64,000 bases of DNA from Ahaetulla prasina (GCF_028640845.1 NC_080543.1:5882959-5946958); one strand, 5' to 3'. Shown: positions 47,790-59,589, numbered from the stretch's first letter. Notes: a model not told the origin generated them from the letters alone. Numbers and translations are program-made.

Positions 47790-48432
47790 AACCAAATAGA
47801 TGGGGAAGAAATGGAGGAAGTGACCGATTTTGTTTTCCTGGGTTCCAAAATCACCGCAGACGGGGACTGCAGCCAAGAAATTAAAAGACGCTTGCTCCTA
47901 GGGAGGAAAGCTATCGCATATATAGATAGCTTACTAAAAAGCAGAGATATCATCCTGCCAACCAAAGCGTGTATAGTCAAAGCAATGGTTTCCCCAGTTG
48001 CAATGGATGGCTGCGAAAGTTGGACTATAAGGAAGGCTGAGTGCCAAAGCATTGAGGCCTTTGAACTCTGGTGCTGGAGAAGACTCCCGCGAGTCCCTTG
48101 GACTGCAAGGCCATCCAACCGGTCAGTCCTAGAGGAGATCAACCCTGATTGCTCTTTAGAAGGCCAGATCCTGAAGAGGAAACTGAAATACTTTGGCCAC
48201 CTGATGAGAAGGAAGGACTCACTGGAGAAGAGCCTAATGCTGGGAAAGATTGAGGGCAAAAGAAGAAGGGGACGACACGAGGTGGCTGGATGGAGTCACC
48301 GAAGCAGTCGATGTGACCTTAAATGGACTCCAGAGGATGGCAGAGGACAGGAAGGCCTGGAGGAACATTGTCCATGGGGTCACGATGGGTCGGACACGAC
48401 TTCCGCAACTAAGAACCACAAGCTTATGCACG
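47790..48432 (+). mobile_element. Bov-B (RTE) LINE ORF2 C-terminus, frameshifted
   Basis: Codes DFVFLGSKITADGDCSQEIK, ..KRRLLLGRKAIAYIDSLLKS, ..CESWTIRKAECQSIEAFELW, ..KRKLKYFGHLMRRKDSLEKS, near-identical to ruminant Bov-B. After RRRGRHE near 48280 the frame shifts and continues as LDGVTEAVDVTLNGL in another frame. It is an inactive, 5'-truncated copy. Confidence 0.9.
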
Positions 48433-48784
48433 CAATATTAAGTTTAGTTTCTTTGGTATGAGAACGCAGACTGACCTCTTCCAATTGGCCTGTGTCATCA
48501 TCTAGCAGGCATAACTGGATTTCTACAGATTATAGGACAAACTGTAATTATTTATTAGAAAAGGGTCGGTAAAAGTCATGGGTTGAATTCCTGGCATTTT
48601 AGGAAGCTAGACTGCCTAAGATCAGAATCAAACATCATGTGCTCAAACGGGCCTGTTGCACAATAGACTTACGACCACAACGAGGCCCAAAATAGAAATA
48701 GCAATAAATTACAGACTGCTTTACAGCTGTGATGACACAGGGCATGACACAAAGGCAACACAGCCAGAGAACCAATGTGAGTCA
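48433..48784. other. Unassigned sequence
   Basis: A few Tigger-like words (CTTACGACCACAACGAGGCCC) near 48667; nothing else. Confidence 0.35.
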
Positions 48785-49865
48785 CTTTATTATCACCAAC
48801 TGTTTCCCCAATATACCATCTGTACGCCGATGATACTCAGTTGTACTTTTCCACCCCAGGCCACCCCAACGAAGCTATCGAAATACTGTCCCGGTGTCTG
48901 GAAGCCGTACGGGTCTGGATGGGGAGAAACAGGCTCAAGCTCAATCCCTCCAAGACGGAGTGGCTGTGGATGCCGGCACCCCGGTACAGTCAGCTGCAGC
49001 CGCGGCTGACTGTTGGGGGCGAGTCATTGGCCCTGATGGAAGGGTCCGCAACTTGGGCGTCCTCCTGGATGGACGGCTGTCTTTTGAAGATCATTTGACG
49101 GCCGTCTCCAGGAGAGCTTTTTACCAGGTTCGCCTGGTTCGCCAGTTGCGCCCCTTCCTAGACCGGGGTGCCTTATGCACGGTCACTCATGCGCTCGTGA
49201 CATCTCGCTTGGATTACTGCAATGCTCTCTACATGGGGCTCCCCTTGAGGAGCACCCGGAGGCTTCAGTTGGTTCAGAACGCAGCTGCGCAGGTGATAGT
49301 GGGAGCCCCTCTCCTGCGCAGACTGCACTGGCTACCTGTGGACTTTCGGGTGCGCTTCAAGGTTTTGGTTACCATCTTCAAAGCGCTCCATGGCATAGGG
49401 CCGGGTTATTTACGGGACCGTCTGCTGCCACCGACTACCTCCCACCGACCCGTACGCTCTCACAGGGAGGGACTCCTTAGGGTGCCATCCGCCAGGCAGT
49501 GCCGACTGGCGGCACCCAGGGGAATGGCCTTCTCTGTGGGGGCCCCCGCCCTCTGGAACGAGCTCCCCCCAGGATTACGTCTGCTTCCAGACCTTCGAAC
49601 CTTCCGCCGCGAGCTTAAGACACATCTATTTATGTGTGCAGGGCTGGCCTAGGGTTTAATTTAAAAATTTTAAAATTAATTTTAAACGGGGTTTTGTACT
49701 TTTAACTATAGTTTTAAATTTGGCCTAATGGAATAAGTTTTTTAAATGTTGTTTTAACATGTATTTATTTTATACTTTATGTTTTATAAGGCTGTAAACC
49801 GCCCTGAGTCCTTCGGGAGATAGGGCGGTATAGACATTTGAATAATAAATAAATAAATAAATAAA
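48785..49865 (+). mobile_element. L2/CR1-like LINE reaching the RT catalytic motif
   Basis: The longest copy of this family: YADDTQLYFSTPGHPNEAIE (catalytic YADD codons 48823-48834), then RCLEAVRVWMGRNRLKLNPS. There is at least one frame change near 49050 and a small deletion near 49300. Stop near 49652, 3' hairpin and (AAAT)n to 49865. Confidence 0.85.
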
Positions 49866-49907
49866 TATCCCTTTCAACTCGCCAGCCTGGACAGAGCTCT
49901 TCCACCA

Positions 49908-50444
49908 ACCTGTACTAGTCTTTGGCTGGCAATACTTCAGTCCCAAACGTTAAAAGTTGCAGAAAACTTCCAACTAAAAATCCAACAAGGCAAGACCAGG
50001 TAATTAATTCTGCAGGGCAAGCAAAATAAGGAATTTCACAAGTAAAGTAGCACAGCTGTAAATCAAACCCTTTGGGAGGATGCCAGGATTCAAAGATAAA
50101 CTCAGCGTTTGTTCCTGACAACCGCCCCTCCCATTTGCCTCTCCTTTTAAACTCCAGCAGCACCTGTGCCTTGTAAATAGGATCCGGTCCCTTTCCTCCC
50201 TTGTAAGCCACGCAACCCACATTGCTCTTTTCTCTGTTCTTCCCTGCGCTGCCTAGGATGAGGAGGGGGTGGGCCTTGATCTTCATCTGAACCCCCTCTC
50301 CCTTGTTCTACCTCTCCCCTGCTCTGCCCAGCCTGACCTTCCCCTTCCCCAGTTTTTTCCACAGCCAATGGATCCACTCTCTCACTCTCTGTCAGCCATT
50401 CCTCTTTCCCTTTGGATTCAGACTCCGACAGGGGCATGACAACA
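49908..50444 (-). mobile_element. Probable solo LTR, family F
   Basis: Minus-strand TGTTGTCATGCCCCTGTC with TTTAAAAGG box near 50147. The 3' end and target duplication are uncertain. Confidence 0.5.
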
Positions 50445-50640
50445 ACCCTCTCTAAGTGGTTTACAGAGTCAGCCTTTTGCCCCCAACAATCTGGGTCCTC
50501 ATTTTACCTACCTCGGAAGGATGGAAGGCTGAGTCAACCTTGAGCCTGGTGAGATTCGAACTGCCAAATTGCAGTCAGCCGGCAGTCAGCAGAAGTAGCC
50601 TGCAGTACTGCTCTCTAACCACTGCGCCACTGTGGCTCAA
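50445..50640 (-). mobile_element. tRNA-derived SINE
   Basis: CCCTCTCTAAGTGGTTTACAG to ACTGCGCCACTGTGGC; B-box complement near 50551 (GATTCGAACTGCC). Confidence 0.8.
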
Positions 50641-50659
50641 AATGTATACTCCTCAGTGA

Positions 50660-51003
50660 GAAATGTAATATTTAATATTATTTTTCGCGAATTTTCTCGC
50701 CCCGTTGGTTAAGTTCAACCCCTGCCGTTCTTAAATTAGTCACACGGTTGTTAAATGAAACCGGTTTCCCCACGGAAATTGATTAGATGGTCGCAGAGGG
50801 CGAATCGCATGACCCCGAGACACCGCGATCGTCATAAGCGTGAAGTCGGTTGTCAAGCATCCGAACGTAAATCGCCTGACTGGGGTGGGGGAATGCTGCA
50901 ACGGTCATAAGTGTGAAAAATGGCCGTAAGTCCCTTTTTTCAGGGCCTTTGTAACGTCAAACGGTCACTAAATGAACTGTCATAAGTCGAGGACTCCCTG
51001 TAA
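50660..51003. mobile_element. Tigger-like MITE, diverged
   Basis: Right end AAGTCGAGGACTCCCTG; body blocks GCATGACCCCGAGAC. Confidence 0.65.
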
Positions 51004-51269
51004 TCTAGAGGTGCCCACTGCTCCTCGCTGCCCATTGAGCCAGACAGCCGGTGTGTTTGTGTTTGCGTAGGAGAAGTTACGATCTGAATTTCAACCCTGC
51101 AATATGTAGCTTGCATCTTCCACGCTGCAGATGCACGATTTCTTAATTAAGTGTATTTCTAGTTCCTGCAATATAATTAAGTGGCCTATTAATAGCCGCG
51201 TCCTTGATTCACCTCCGAGCTAAGCTTATCGATTCAATATTGCTTGCCAAGAAGCAAGAAGCAGGGAGG
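51004..51269. other. Unassigned sequence
   Basis: No feature supported. Confidence 0.4.
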
Positions 51270-51585
51270 TCTTATTTTCTTTCCCTGAAAATAAGACCTC
51301 CCTGGATAATAAGCCCAATCGGGCTTTTGAGCGCATGCGCTAAAATAAACCCCCCCACCCCTGAAAATAAGCCGTCCCCGAAAATATTTAGACGCATGCA
51401 CAGCCGGTCCCCGCCATTTCCTCTGGTTAGGGTTAGGGAGACAGAGCTGGAAATCAGGTGAGATGGCAAGAGGAGCCCCGTCTTGCTCCATGCACCCCAA
51501 AATAATAAGACCTCCTCTAAAATAAGGCCAAGCGCTTATTTTGGGGTTCAAAAAAATATAAGACAGGGTCTTATTTTCGGGGAAG
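51270..51585. mobile_element. MITE with GAAAATAAGAC-type ends
   Basis: GGTCTTATTTTCTTTCCCTG and GGTCTTATTTTCGGGG with CTGAAAATAAGACC internally; a palindromic MITE arm (GCTGGCTGAGGGACTCTGGG) follows at 51586-51655. Superfamily not assigned. Confidence 0.5.
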
Positions 51586-51700
51586 CTTTGCTGGCTGAGG
51601 GACTCTGGGAGTTGAAGTCCATAAGTCTTAAAGGGACCAAGGTTGGAGACCTCTGCTCCAGAATGCAGCTAAATTACCACATCCTTAATTCTTGGCTACA

Positions 51701-52135
51701 GGTAGTCCTCGACTTACAGCAGTTCATTTAGTGACCATTCAAAGTTACGTCATTGAAAAAAAGGGACTTACGACCGTTTTTCACTCTTACGACCACTGCA
51801 GCATCCCCATGGACCAGTGGTGGGTTGCTACTGGTTCGCTCCAGTTCGGGTGAACCTGTAGCGGCGGGAGGCTCCGCCCACCCGCCCGGATGTCATCAAA
51901 TACAATCTGTGCAGAAGCTTCTGCGCATGCGCAGATGGGATGCGAGCGCCAGTAGCAAAGGTGAAACCCACTCCTGCCATGGACACTGCAACTGTCATAA
52001 ATGTGAGTCACTGCGTGACCCTGGGGATGCAACAATGGTCGTAAGTGTGAAAAATGGTCGTAAGTCACTTGTTTTCAGTGACGTAACTTCGAACGGTCAC
52101 TAAACGAACGGTTGTAAGTGGAGGACTACCCATAG
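51701..52135. mobile_element. Tigger-like MITE containing a hAT MITE
   Basis: AGGTAGTCCTCGACTTACAGC to GTGGAGGACTACCC. Confidence 0.75.
51815..51976. mobile_element. hAT-type MITE, nested, intact
   Basis: CAGTGGTGGGTTGC to GAAACCCACTCCTG; exact 8-bp duplication ccatggac at 51807-51814 and 51977-51984. Confidence 0.92.
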
Positions 52136-52606
52136 CCAATGCGGAAAAGGCGATTTGACCAAACACAGAGGGAAGATGGCGTTTAATTTCGTTGTACGAG
52201 GTGCAATGACACTAAACGAAACTAAAGAGAACAAGTATTTCTACAAAGGTGAGAAAAATCCAGCCACTTAGAAGCACCTGCTAGTCCAGAACGGCTGATG
52301 CCCTTTAACCTTTTCTATGGGTGGCTGATAATTTAAAGCTCTGAAAAATCAATACAAACTTCGGCATATCCACACAACGAAAGCTGCCAACTTTCAGGAA
52401 GAAAAGTGAGATTTATTTCAAGTAACCTTGTTGTGCATCTGGCATTCTCCAGCAGAATTTAAACAAATACCTGCCACATAATCACCTCAGACTGATAAGA
52501 GAAACCCCCCCCCCCCAAAAAAAAAGGCTAGCTAGTGGACGTGGCAGAATAGAAGAGAAAAAACTGGGCGGGAGTGGGGAATCACAAAATTTAAAGACGG
52601 CAGATA
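52136..52606. other. Unassigned sequence
   Basis: No feature supported. Confidence 0.4.
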
Positions 52607-53075
52607 CAGAGGGTCCTCGATTTACAACCACAATGGAGGCCAAAATTTCCGTCGCTAAGCAAGACAGTTGTTAAGTGAGCTTTGCTCCATTGCATGTCTT
52701 TTGTTGCCGCAGCTTTTAAGTGAGTCCCTGCCATTGTTTAATTAATAACACGCTTATTAGGGTAATCTGGTTTCTCCATTGAGTTAAATAGAATAGAATA
52801 GAATAACAGAGGTGGAAGGGACCTTGGAGGTCTTCTAGTCCAACCCCCTGCTTAGGCAGGAAACCCTACACCACTTCAGACAAATGGTTATCCAATCTCT
52901 TCTTAAAAACTTCCAGTGTTGGATCTTCTGGATGCACGTCGTCCCACTGATAAATTGTTCCAACTGTCAGGAAATTCCTCCTTAGTTCTAGGTTGTTTCT
53001 CTCCTTGATTAGTTTCCACCCATTGTTTCTTGTCCTGCCTTCAGGTGCTTTGGAGAATAGCTTGACTAAACTAAA
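52607..53075. mobile_element. Tigger-like MITE fragment and CR1 3' end
   Basis: MITE left part to 52790; CR1 3' end on the minus strand 52795-53075 (GGTGGAAGGGACCTTGGAGG). Confidence 0.75.
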
Positions 53076-53152
53076 TGTAAATTAAATTCATATTGATGTT
53101 TACTCTGAAATCCCACCATAATAAACCTGCACAGTTCTTCAGGGGTTTTAGT

Positions 53153-54741
53153 CAGCGGTGGGATTCAAGTAATTTTCTTTTTCTTTTCTTTTATGTACAT
53201 TGAGAACTTATGCACCAAGACAAATTCCTTGTGTGTCCAATCACACTTGGCCAATACAAAAATCTATTCCATTCCATTCCATATTTTCTATTCTATTCTA
53301 TTCTCCAAAGACCTATGCAAGGGTCCTTTTTGTAGACTTTAGTTCAGCATTCAATACCATCATTCCAGACATTCTTCTAACTAAACTAAACCAGCTACAG
53401 GTACCGGAACAGACTTGTAAGTGGATCACAAGCTTCCTAACAAACAGGAAGCAGCAGGTGAAGCTAAGCAAGATCACATCAAATACCTGTACAATTAGCA
53501 CAGGGGCTCCCCAAGGCTGTGTGCTCTCCCCACTTCTCTTCTCTCTGTATACCAATGACTGCATCTCCAATGATCCATTTGTTAAGCTACTGAAGTTCGC
53601 AGATGACACAACAGTGATTGGTCTCATTCGAGACAATGACGAATCCGCATATAGACGAGAGGTCGAACGACTAGCCTTGTGGTGCAACCAAAACAATCTG
53701 GAACTGAACACACTCAAAACCGTAGAAATGGTGGTAGACTTTAGGAAAAACCCTTCCATACTTCCACCTCTCACAATACTTGACAACACAGTATCAACAG
53801 TAGAAACCTTCAAATTTCTGGGTTCTATCATATCGCAAGATCTCAAATGGACAGCTAACATCAAAACATCATTAAAAAGGACAACAAAGAATGTTCTTTC
53901 TGCGCCAACTCAGTAAGCTCAAACTGCCCAAGGAGCTGCTGATCCAATTCTACAGAGGAATTATTGAGTCTGTCATTTGCACCTCTATAACTGTCTGGTT
54001 CGGTTCTGCAACCCAACAAGAAAAACACAGACTTCAGAGGATAATTAGAACTGCAGAAAAAATAATTGCTACCAACTTGCCTTCCATTGAGGACCTGTAT
54101 ACTGCACGAATCAAGAAGAGGGCCGTGAAAATATTTGCAGATCCCTCGCATCCTGGACATAAACTGTTTCAACTCCTACCCTCAAAACGACGCTATAGAG
54201 CACTGCACACCAGAACAACTAGACACAAGAACAGTTTTTTCCCGAAGGCCATCACTCTGCTAAACAAATAATTCCCTCAACACTGTCAGACTATTTACTG
54301 AATCTGCACTACTATTAATCGTTTCATAGTTCCCATCACCAATCTCTTTCCACTTATGACTGTATGACTATAACTTGTTGCTGGCAATCCTTATGATTTA
54401 TATTGATATATTGATCATCAATTGTGTTGTAAATGTTGTACCTTGATGAACGTATCTTTTCTTTTATGTACACTGAGAGCATATGCACCAAGACAAATTC
54501 CTTGTGTGTCCAATCACACTTGGCCAATAAAATAAAATTCTAATTCTAATTCTAATTCTAATTCTAATTCTAATTCTAATTCTATTCTATTCTATTCTAT
54601 TTTCATTATTCTATTCTATTCTAATTTAACAACCGGTTCTCTGCCCTAATGATTTCTTCCAACAACCAGTTTGCCAAACTTCTCAGAAAGTTAACAACCA
54701 GTTCTCCCGAAGTGGTGCGAACTGGCTGAATCCCACCACTG
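53153..54741. mobile_element. hAT-type MITE split by L3-like LINEs
   Basis: CAGCGGTGGGATTCAAG at 53153 and GAATCCCACCACTG ending 54741, with exact 8-bp duplication gttttagt (53145-53152 and 54742-54749). The insert 53176-54621 is flanked by taattt (53170-53175 and 54622-54627). Confidence 0.93.
53176..54621 (+). mobile_element. L3-like LINE with reverse-transcriptase palm, plus a short tail copy
   Basis: A short 3' tail (53176-53305) precedes a longer 5'-truncated copy. It codes VLFVDFSSAFNTIIPDILLT, STGAPQGCVLSPLLFSLYTN and the catalytic FADD (KFADDTTVIG). Two one-base losses in A runs near 53865 and 53877 relative to the 36-kb copy break the frame. It ends in (TAATTC)n/(TATTC)n. Confidence 0.9.
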
Positions 54742-54774
54742 GTTTTAGTGCATGTAGCCTCGCATAAGTCTTAC

Positions 54775-54861
54775 CAGACGGTCTTCTTTCAAAGGATCCA
54801 GGTTTGCAAGGTAGTTGTCCCAAACTGGTTAAACTGGGCCATCGTCTGGATTTCCAAGAAC
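54775..54861 (-). other. Candidate noncoding 5' exon of KCTD21
   Basis: An 87-nt unique segment between TTCGCAG (acceptor) and GTAAGA (donor) on the minus strand. No long frame crosses it. It lies between the KCTD21 acceptor at 41736 and the GC-rich island at 57 kb. Splicing is inferred only from the sites. Confidence 0.4.
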
Positions 54862-55109
54862 CTGCGAAAGAGGAAGAGAATAGCCAGTATTGTCTAAAAA
54901 CAGGATTATTACAACTAAGGCATGACCAGGGCTATCTGGAAGACTGGGGATTGTGTGATATTTATTGAGTGTCAGGTAAGGTAAGGCTAGCTGTTTCTTT
55001 TCAACCTCTCTTCCCAAACTTCTGAACTTCCGATTCCCAGAATTCCTTGGGCATTTGCAGAGGATTCTGGATGTTGAAGTCATACCCATCCGGGTTTTCC
55101 AACACCTTA

Positions 55110-55205
55110 GACCGGGTTTTCTCAACCTTAGCAACCTTAAGCTGTGTGGACTTCAACTCCCAGAATTCCACAGGGCTTAAAATTGCCAGGGTTGAGAAAA
55201 CCCTT
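55110..55205. mobile_element. Palindromic hAT-type MITE, diverged
   Basis: GGGTTTTCTCAACCTTAGC and GGTTGAGAAAACCC ends with ACTTCAACTCCCAGAATTCC inside. Confidence 0.7.
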
Positions 55206-55319
55206 CCTTAGACAAATATTTGCCCATAAAAAAGAAAGGAAAAGAAAGATCAGGAATTGAACCGAAATTATCTGCGCAGTGCAGCTAAAGTGGATGGGGG
55301 CCACATCACATTTGGGGGT

Positions 55320-55418
55320 GCAAATAGATGTTAGATAGCTAGAAAGACAATGGACAGCTAATAAATAGCTAGCTAGCTAGATAGCTGATACATGATACAT
55401 GATAGATAGATGATAGAT

Positions 55419-55449
<31 letters not shown>

Positions 55450-55570
55450 GATAGACAGACAGATTGATTAGATAGATATAAATAGCTAGATAGATGATAC
55501 ATGATAGATAGATAGATGATAGATAGATAGACAGACAGATAGATTAGATAGATATAAATAGATGATACAT

Positions 55571-55605
<35 letters not shown>

Positions 55606-56335
55606 GATAGATAGACAGACAGATAGATTAGATAGATATAGATAGCTAGCTAGATGATACATAATAGATAGATGATAGATAAATAGATATAGATAGATAG
55701 ATACATAGATAGATAGATAGGATGATGGATAGAATGATTGATAGCTAGAATGATAGAATGATAGAGGAAATGATACAGATAGATGGAATGATAGATAGAA
55801 AGATAAAGAATGATAGATAGATAGAATGATAGAATGAGAGATAGAATGATAGATAGAATGACAGATAGATAATCAATACTTATACATTTTCTCTCTCTTA
55901 TCCTAATGTATCTTTTATACATATATTTCTACTATATCATATATATATATATATATATATGCTGCAACGAAGAGGCAATGGCCAGGGTGGCAGTGGATGA
56001 TGGGCACTGTTACCCCAGGGATTTGGATGCGATTTTTTTTTTTTTAGCCTTTGCCTCCTTTAACTGTTTTTTTTTTCTGCCTTGCATTCCCCCACCAAAA
56101 AACAGAATGGATAGAATGATGGATAGAATGATAGATAGCTAGAATGATAGAGGGAATGATAGATAGAATGATAGATAGATAGATAGACTGAATGATGGAT
56201 AGAATGATAGATAGATAGAATGATAGAGGGAATGATGGATAGAATGATAGATAGATAGAATGATAGATAGATAGATAGATAGACTGAATGATGGATAGAA
56301 TGATAGATAGATAGAATGATATAGATAGATAGAAT

Positions 56336-56377
<42 letters not shown>

Positions 56378-56411
56378 CTGAATGATGGATAGAATGATAG
56401 ATAGATAGAAT

Positions 56412-56457
<46 letters not shown>

Positions 56458-56690
56458 CTGAATGATGGATAGAATGATAGATAGATAGAATGATAGATAG
56501 ATAGATAGATAGATAGACTGAATGATGGATAGAATGATAGATAGATAGAATGATAGATAGATAGATAGACTGAATGATGGATAGAATGATAGATAGATAG
56601 AATGATAGATAGATAGATAGATAGATAGACTGAATGATGGATAGAATAATAGATAGATAGATAGAATGATAGATAGGTGATCAATACTTG
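55320..56690. repeat. (GATA)n-type arrays with GAATGATA units
   Basis: Long runs of GATA, GATG and GAATGATAGATA higher-order units, broken at 55880-56100 by a non-repetitive segment that recurs at 56681-56925. Bkm satellite of snakes is GATA/GACA-based; this is compositionally similar. Confidence 0.95.
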
Positions 56691-56939
56691 TACATTTTCT
56701 CTCTCTTATCCTAATGTATCTTTTATACATATATTTCTAATATATCTATTTATCTCTATATATATATCACTATATATATATGCTGCAACGAAGGGGCAAC
56801 GGCCAGGGCGGGAGTGGATGATGGGCACTGTTACCCCAGGGATTTGGATGCGATTTGTTGTTGTTTTTTTAGCCTTTGCCTGTTTTTTTTTCTTTCTTCC
56901 TTGCATCCCGCCCCCCCCCCCTCCGCACCCAAAACAAAA

Positions 56940-57440
56940 AAACTTTGATGGCAGTAAAAGTCGCCGGGAAAAGGCAAGAGGAGGAGACCCCGGACAGCCC
57001 TCCTGCCAGGGCCCACCTGGGGCTCAGCCAGCCTCCCATTCATTCCCCCCTCCACCGGCTCCGGGGCACCGCCTACCTTTTCTCCCCCGTCCGTCAATCC
57101 GCCGCCACTCCGGCGCAAGGAGGAAAGCGAGACCGCCGTGGGAAAAGGTGAAAGGCGGCGGGAGGAAGCCCGCTTTGGAAAGAAGAGCCGGAGGGGGTGG
57201 GGGGAGGAGGAGGAGGAGGGAAGAGCCAGCCAGGCGCAAGGCTTCTTGGGAAATGGAGTTCTCCGGCAACTTCTCCGGCCAGCCCAGGCTAAGGGGCTCG
57301 GGGCGTGCGGGGGTGGGGAGAGAGCGAGCGACCGATCGGCTGGTGTTAAAGGGGACGCCAGCCTGGCATTGGGATACGGGAAGGAAGGAGGGAGGGAGGG
57401 AGAGAAAGAAAGAGAGAGGGGGGTGGGATGAATAGATAAA
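56940..57440. promoter_or_regulatory. GC-rich island, candidate KCTD21 promoter
   Basis: CpG-rich 0.5 kb in a GATA desert. AACTCCATTTCCCAAGAAGC, minus strand 57260-57241, resembles the ZNF143/Staf site. No ORF is supported. Assignment to KCTD21 follows from position and strand only. Confidence 0.5.
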
Positions 57441-57529
57441 TGGATATGGAGGGGAGAGAAAGGTGGATGGGTAAATTGGTGAAAGGATAGGTTTTTGAGA
57501 ATGGGGAAAAATGAGAGAGAGAGAGAGAG

Positions 57530-57581
57530 GATAGATAGATAGATAATAGTCACTTTTTGTGAGCTGGACTGCTACGTAAAT

Positions 57582-57637
<56 letters not shown>

Positions 57638-58370
57638 GGGAATGATAGAATGATAGATATATATATAGAATGATAGATAGATAGAATGATAGACAGCTAG
57701 AATGATAGAGGGAATGATAGACAGAATGATAGAAAGATATAGAATAATAGATAGATAGATAGGTAGTAGATAGAATGATAGAGAGAATAGATAATAGTCA
57801 CTTTTTGTGAGCTGGGCTGCTACGTAAATTAGATAGATAGATAGAGAGAGATAGAGAATGATAGATAGAATGATAGAGAGAACGATAGAATGATAGAATG
57901 AGAGAGAGAGAGAGAGAATGATATACATATAGAGAGACAGAGACAGACAGACAATGAGAGTAGACAGATAAGAGAGAGGAAAGAGTAATGATAGTAATAG
58001 GTAGGTAGGTAGGTAGATATAATTGAGATAGACAGAGTAGATGATAGATAGATAGATAGAATGATTGATAGAATGAGAGAGCAAGAGAAACAGACAGACA
58101 ATGAGAGTAGACAGATAAGAGAGAGGAAAGAGAGTAATGATAGTAGTACGTAGGTAGGTAGATAGATATAGTTGATAGACAGATAGACAGACAGACACAG
58201 TAGATGATAGATAGATGGAATGATAGATAGAATGAGAGACAGAATGAGAGAGAGAGAGAAACAGATAGACAGACGATGAGAGTAGATAGATAAGAGAGAA
58301 GAAAGAGAGTAATGATAGTAATAGGTAGGTAGATAGGTAGATATAGTTGAGATAGACAGACAGAGTAGAT

Positions 58371-58420
<50 letters not shown>

Positions 58421-58760
58421 ATGATTGATAGAATGAGAGAGCAAGAGAAACAGACAGACAATGAAAGTAGACAGATAAGAGAGAGGAAAGAGAGTAATGA
58501 TAGTAATAGGTAGGTAGGTAAGTAGGTAGGCAGGTAGGTAGATAAAGAGTATTAGACAGCTAAGAGAAATAGCGATGAGAAAGCAGAGTAATAACAGTGA
58601 TAGATAAAGAGATAGATAGATAATAAGAGTAGATAGACAAGAGAGAAATAGGAGAGAGTGGGGCAATGACAGCGCTAGATAGACAGAGAGACAGAGTGAA
58701 AAGAGAGATGAATTAATAGATTCAGACGAGAGAGAGAGAGAGAGAGAGAGAGATGCTGGG
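57530..58760. repeat. (GATA)n and GAGAGA arrays
   Basis: GATA, GACAGACA and GTAG runs. The phrase AGTCACTTTTTGTGAGCTGG occurs at 57549 and 57792, with a relative near 58800, showing local duplication. Confidence 0.93.
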
Positions 58761-58854
58761 AAGTTAGCCAACGGCCAGATGTACCACCGCTCAGAATAAC
58801 TTTTTGTGAGACGGGCGGCTTTATAAAGCCGATAATTCAAAAGCTAAAGATCTA

Positions 58855-58945
58855 GAGAGAGAGAGAGACAGAAAAAAAAAGAGAGAGAAAAAAGAGAGAG
58901 AAAGAGAGAGAGAGGGAGAGGGAGAGGGAGAGAGAGAGAGAGAGA
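58855..58945. repeat. (GA)n tract
   Basis: GAGAGA-rich purine run at the left edge of the next island. Confidence 0.95.
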
Positions 58946-58959
58946 CAGGCAGAGCCAGC

Positions 58960-59530
58960 CATCTAAAAAATGAGAGCCCGGTCCTGTGTAGACACATATT
59001 CTACGCGGGTGCGAGAGGCGAGGCCGGCAAGCAGATCCGTAGGGAGAGAGCGAGAGAGAGCGAGCGAAAGACACAGAGAGAGCGAGAGTCAGCGCGCGGC
59101 CAGCGGATTCGTTCCAAAGGTGCGGGAGGTTCTCCCTGCGGTCGGGCGCCGGCTGCCGCAGCAGCCCCTGACGTTCTGGAACTGCACCAGCCGAGGAGAT
59201 CCACCGCCCGGGCTTTGCAAAAAAAGAGAGAGAAGAGAGGAGGAGGAGGAGGAGCGAGGCCGATCCCGGCAGACGGAGAGAGGCCAGTGGGGAGATCTCT
59301 CTCTCCCCCCCCCTCCCGTTCCCCCCCCCCCACCGAAGGAAGCCGCTGGATGGAGCGAGGGATGGGCCCGGGGATGCTGAGCTGGAGACCGGTCCCTCCA
59401 GAGTGGATGGACCATGGATGGATGGATCCCACAGTGCCGGAGAGAGTGGAGCACGGACGCCCAGGTAAAAGAGACCGGGATGGACCGGGGCGGGGGTGGC
59501 GGGGTGGGGTGGGGTGGGGTGGGCAAGCTT
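58960..59530 (+). promoter_or_regulatory. GC-rich island with plus-strand donor, candidate USP35 5' exon
   Basis: Dense CpG sequence ending in CCCAG|GTAAAA (59464/59465), a good donor. Human USP35 starts next to KCTD21 on the opposite strand, so a 5' noncoding USP35 exon is possible. No USP35 protein sequence is seen, and the open frames here are compositional. Confidence 0.4.
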
Positions 59531-59589
59531 GTCGGGTCGGTCTCCCAATGGATCCTCCCGATCCTCCCGATTCAGAAGCGGTAGAGGCC

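Noticed and set aside
56677..57553. 252- and 240-codon frames over the GC-rich island
   Set aside because: Low-complexity Arg/Gly/Pro or Ser/Pro sequence with no recognised domain; more likely promoter and UTR DNA.
56044..58840. Long open frames in GATA arrays (228 to 419 codons)
   Set aside because: Pure tetranucleotide translation (Tyr-Leu-Ser-Ile repeats); no domain, no codon signal.
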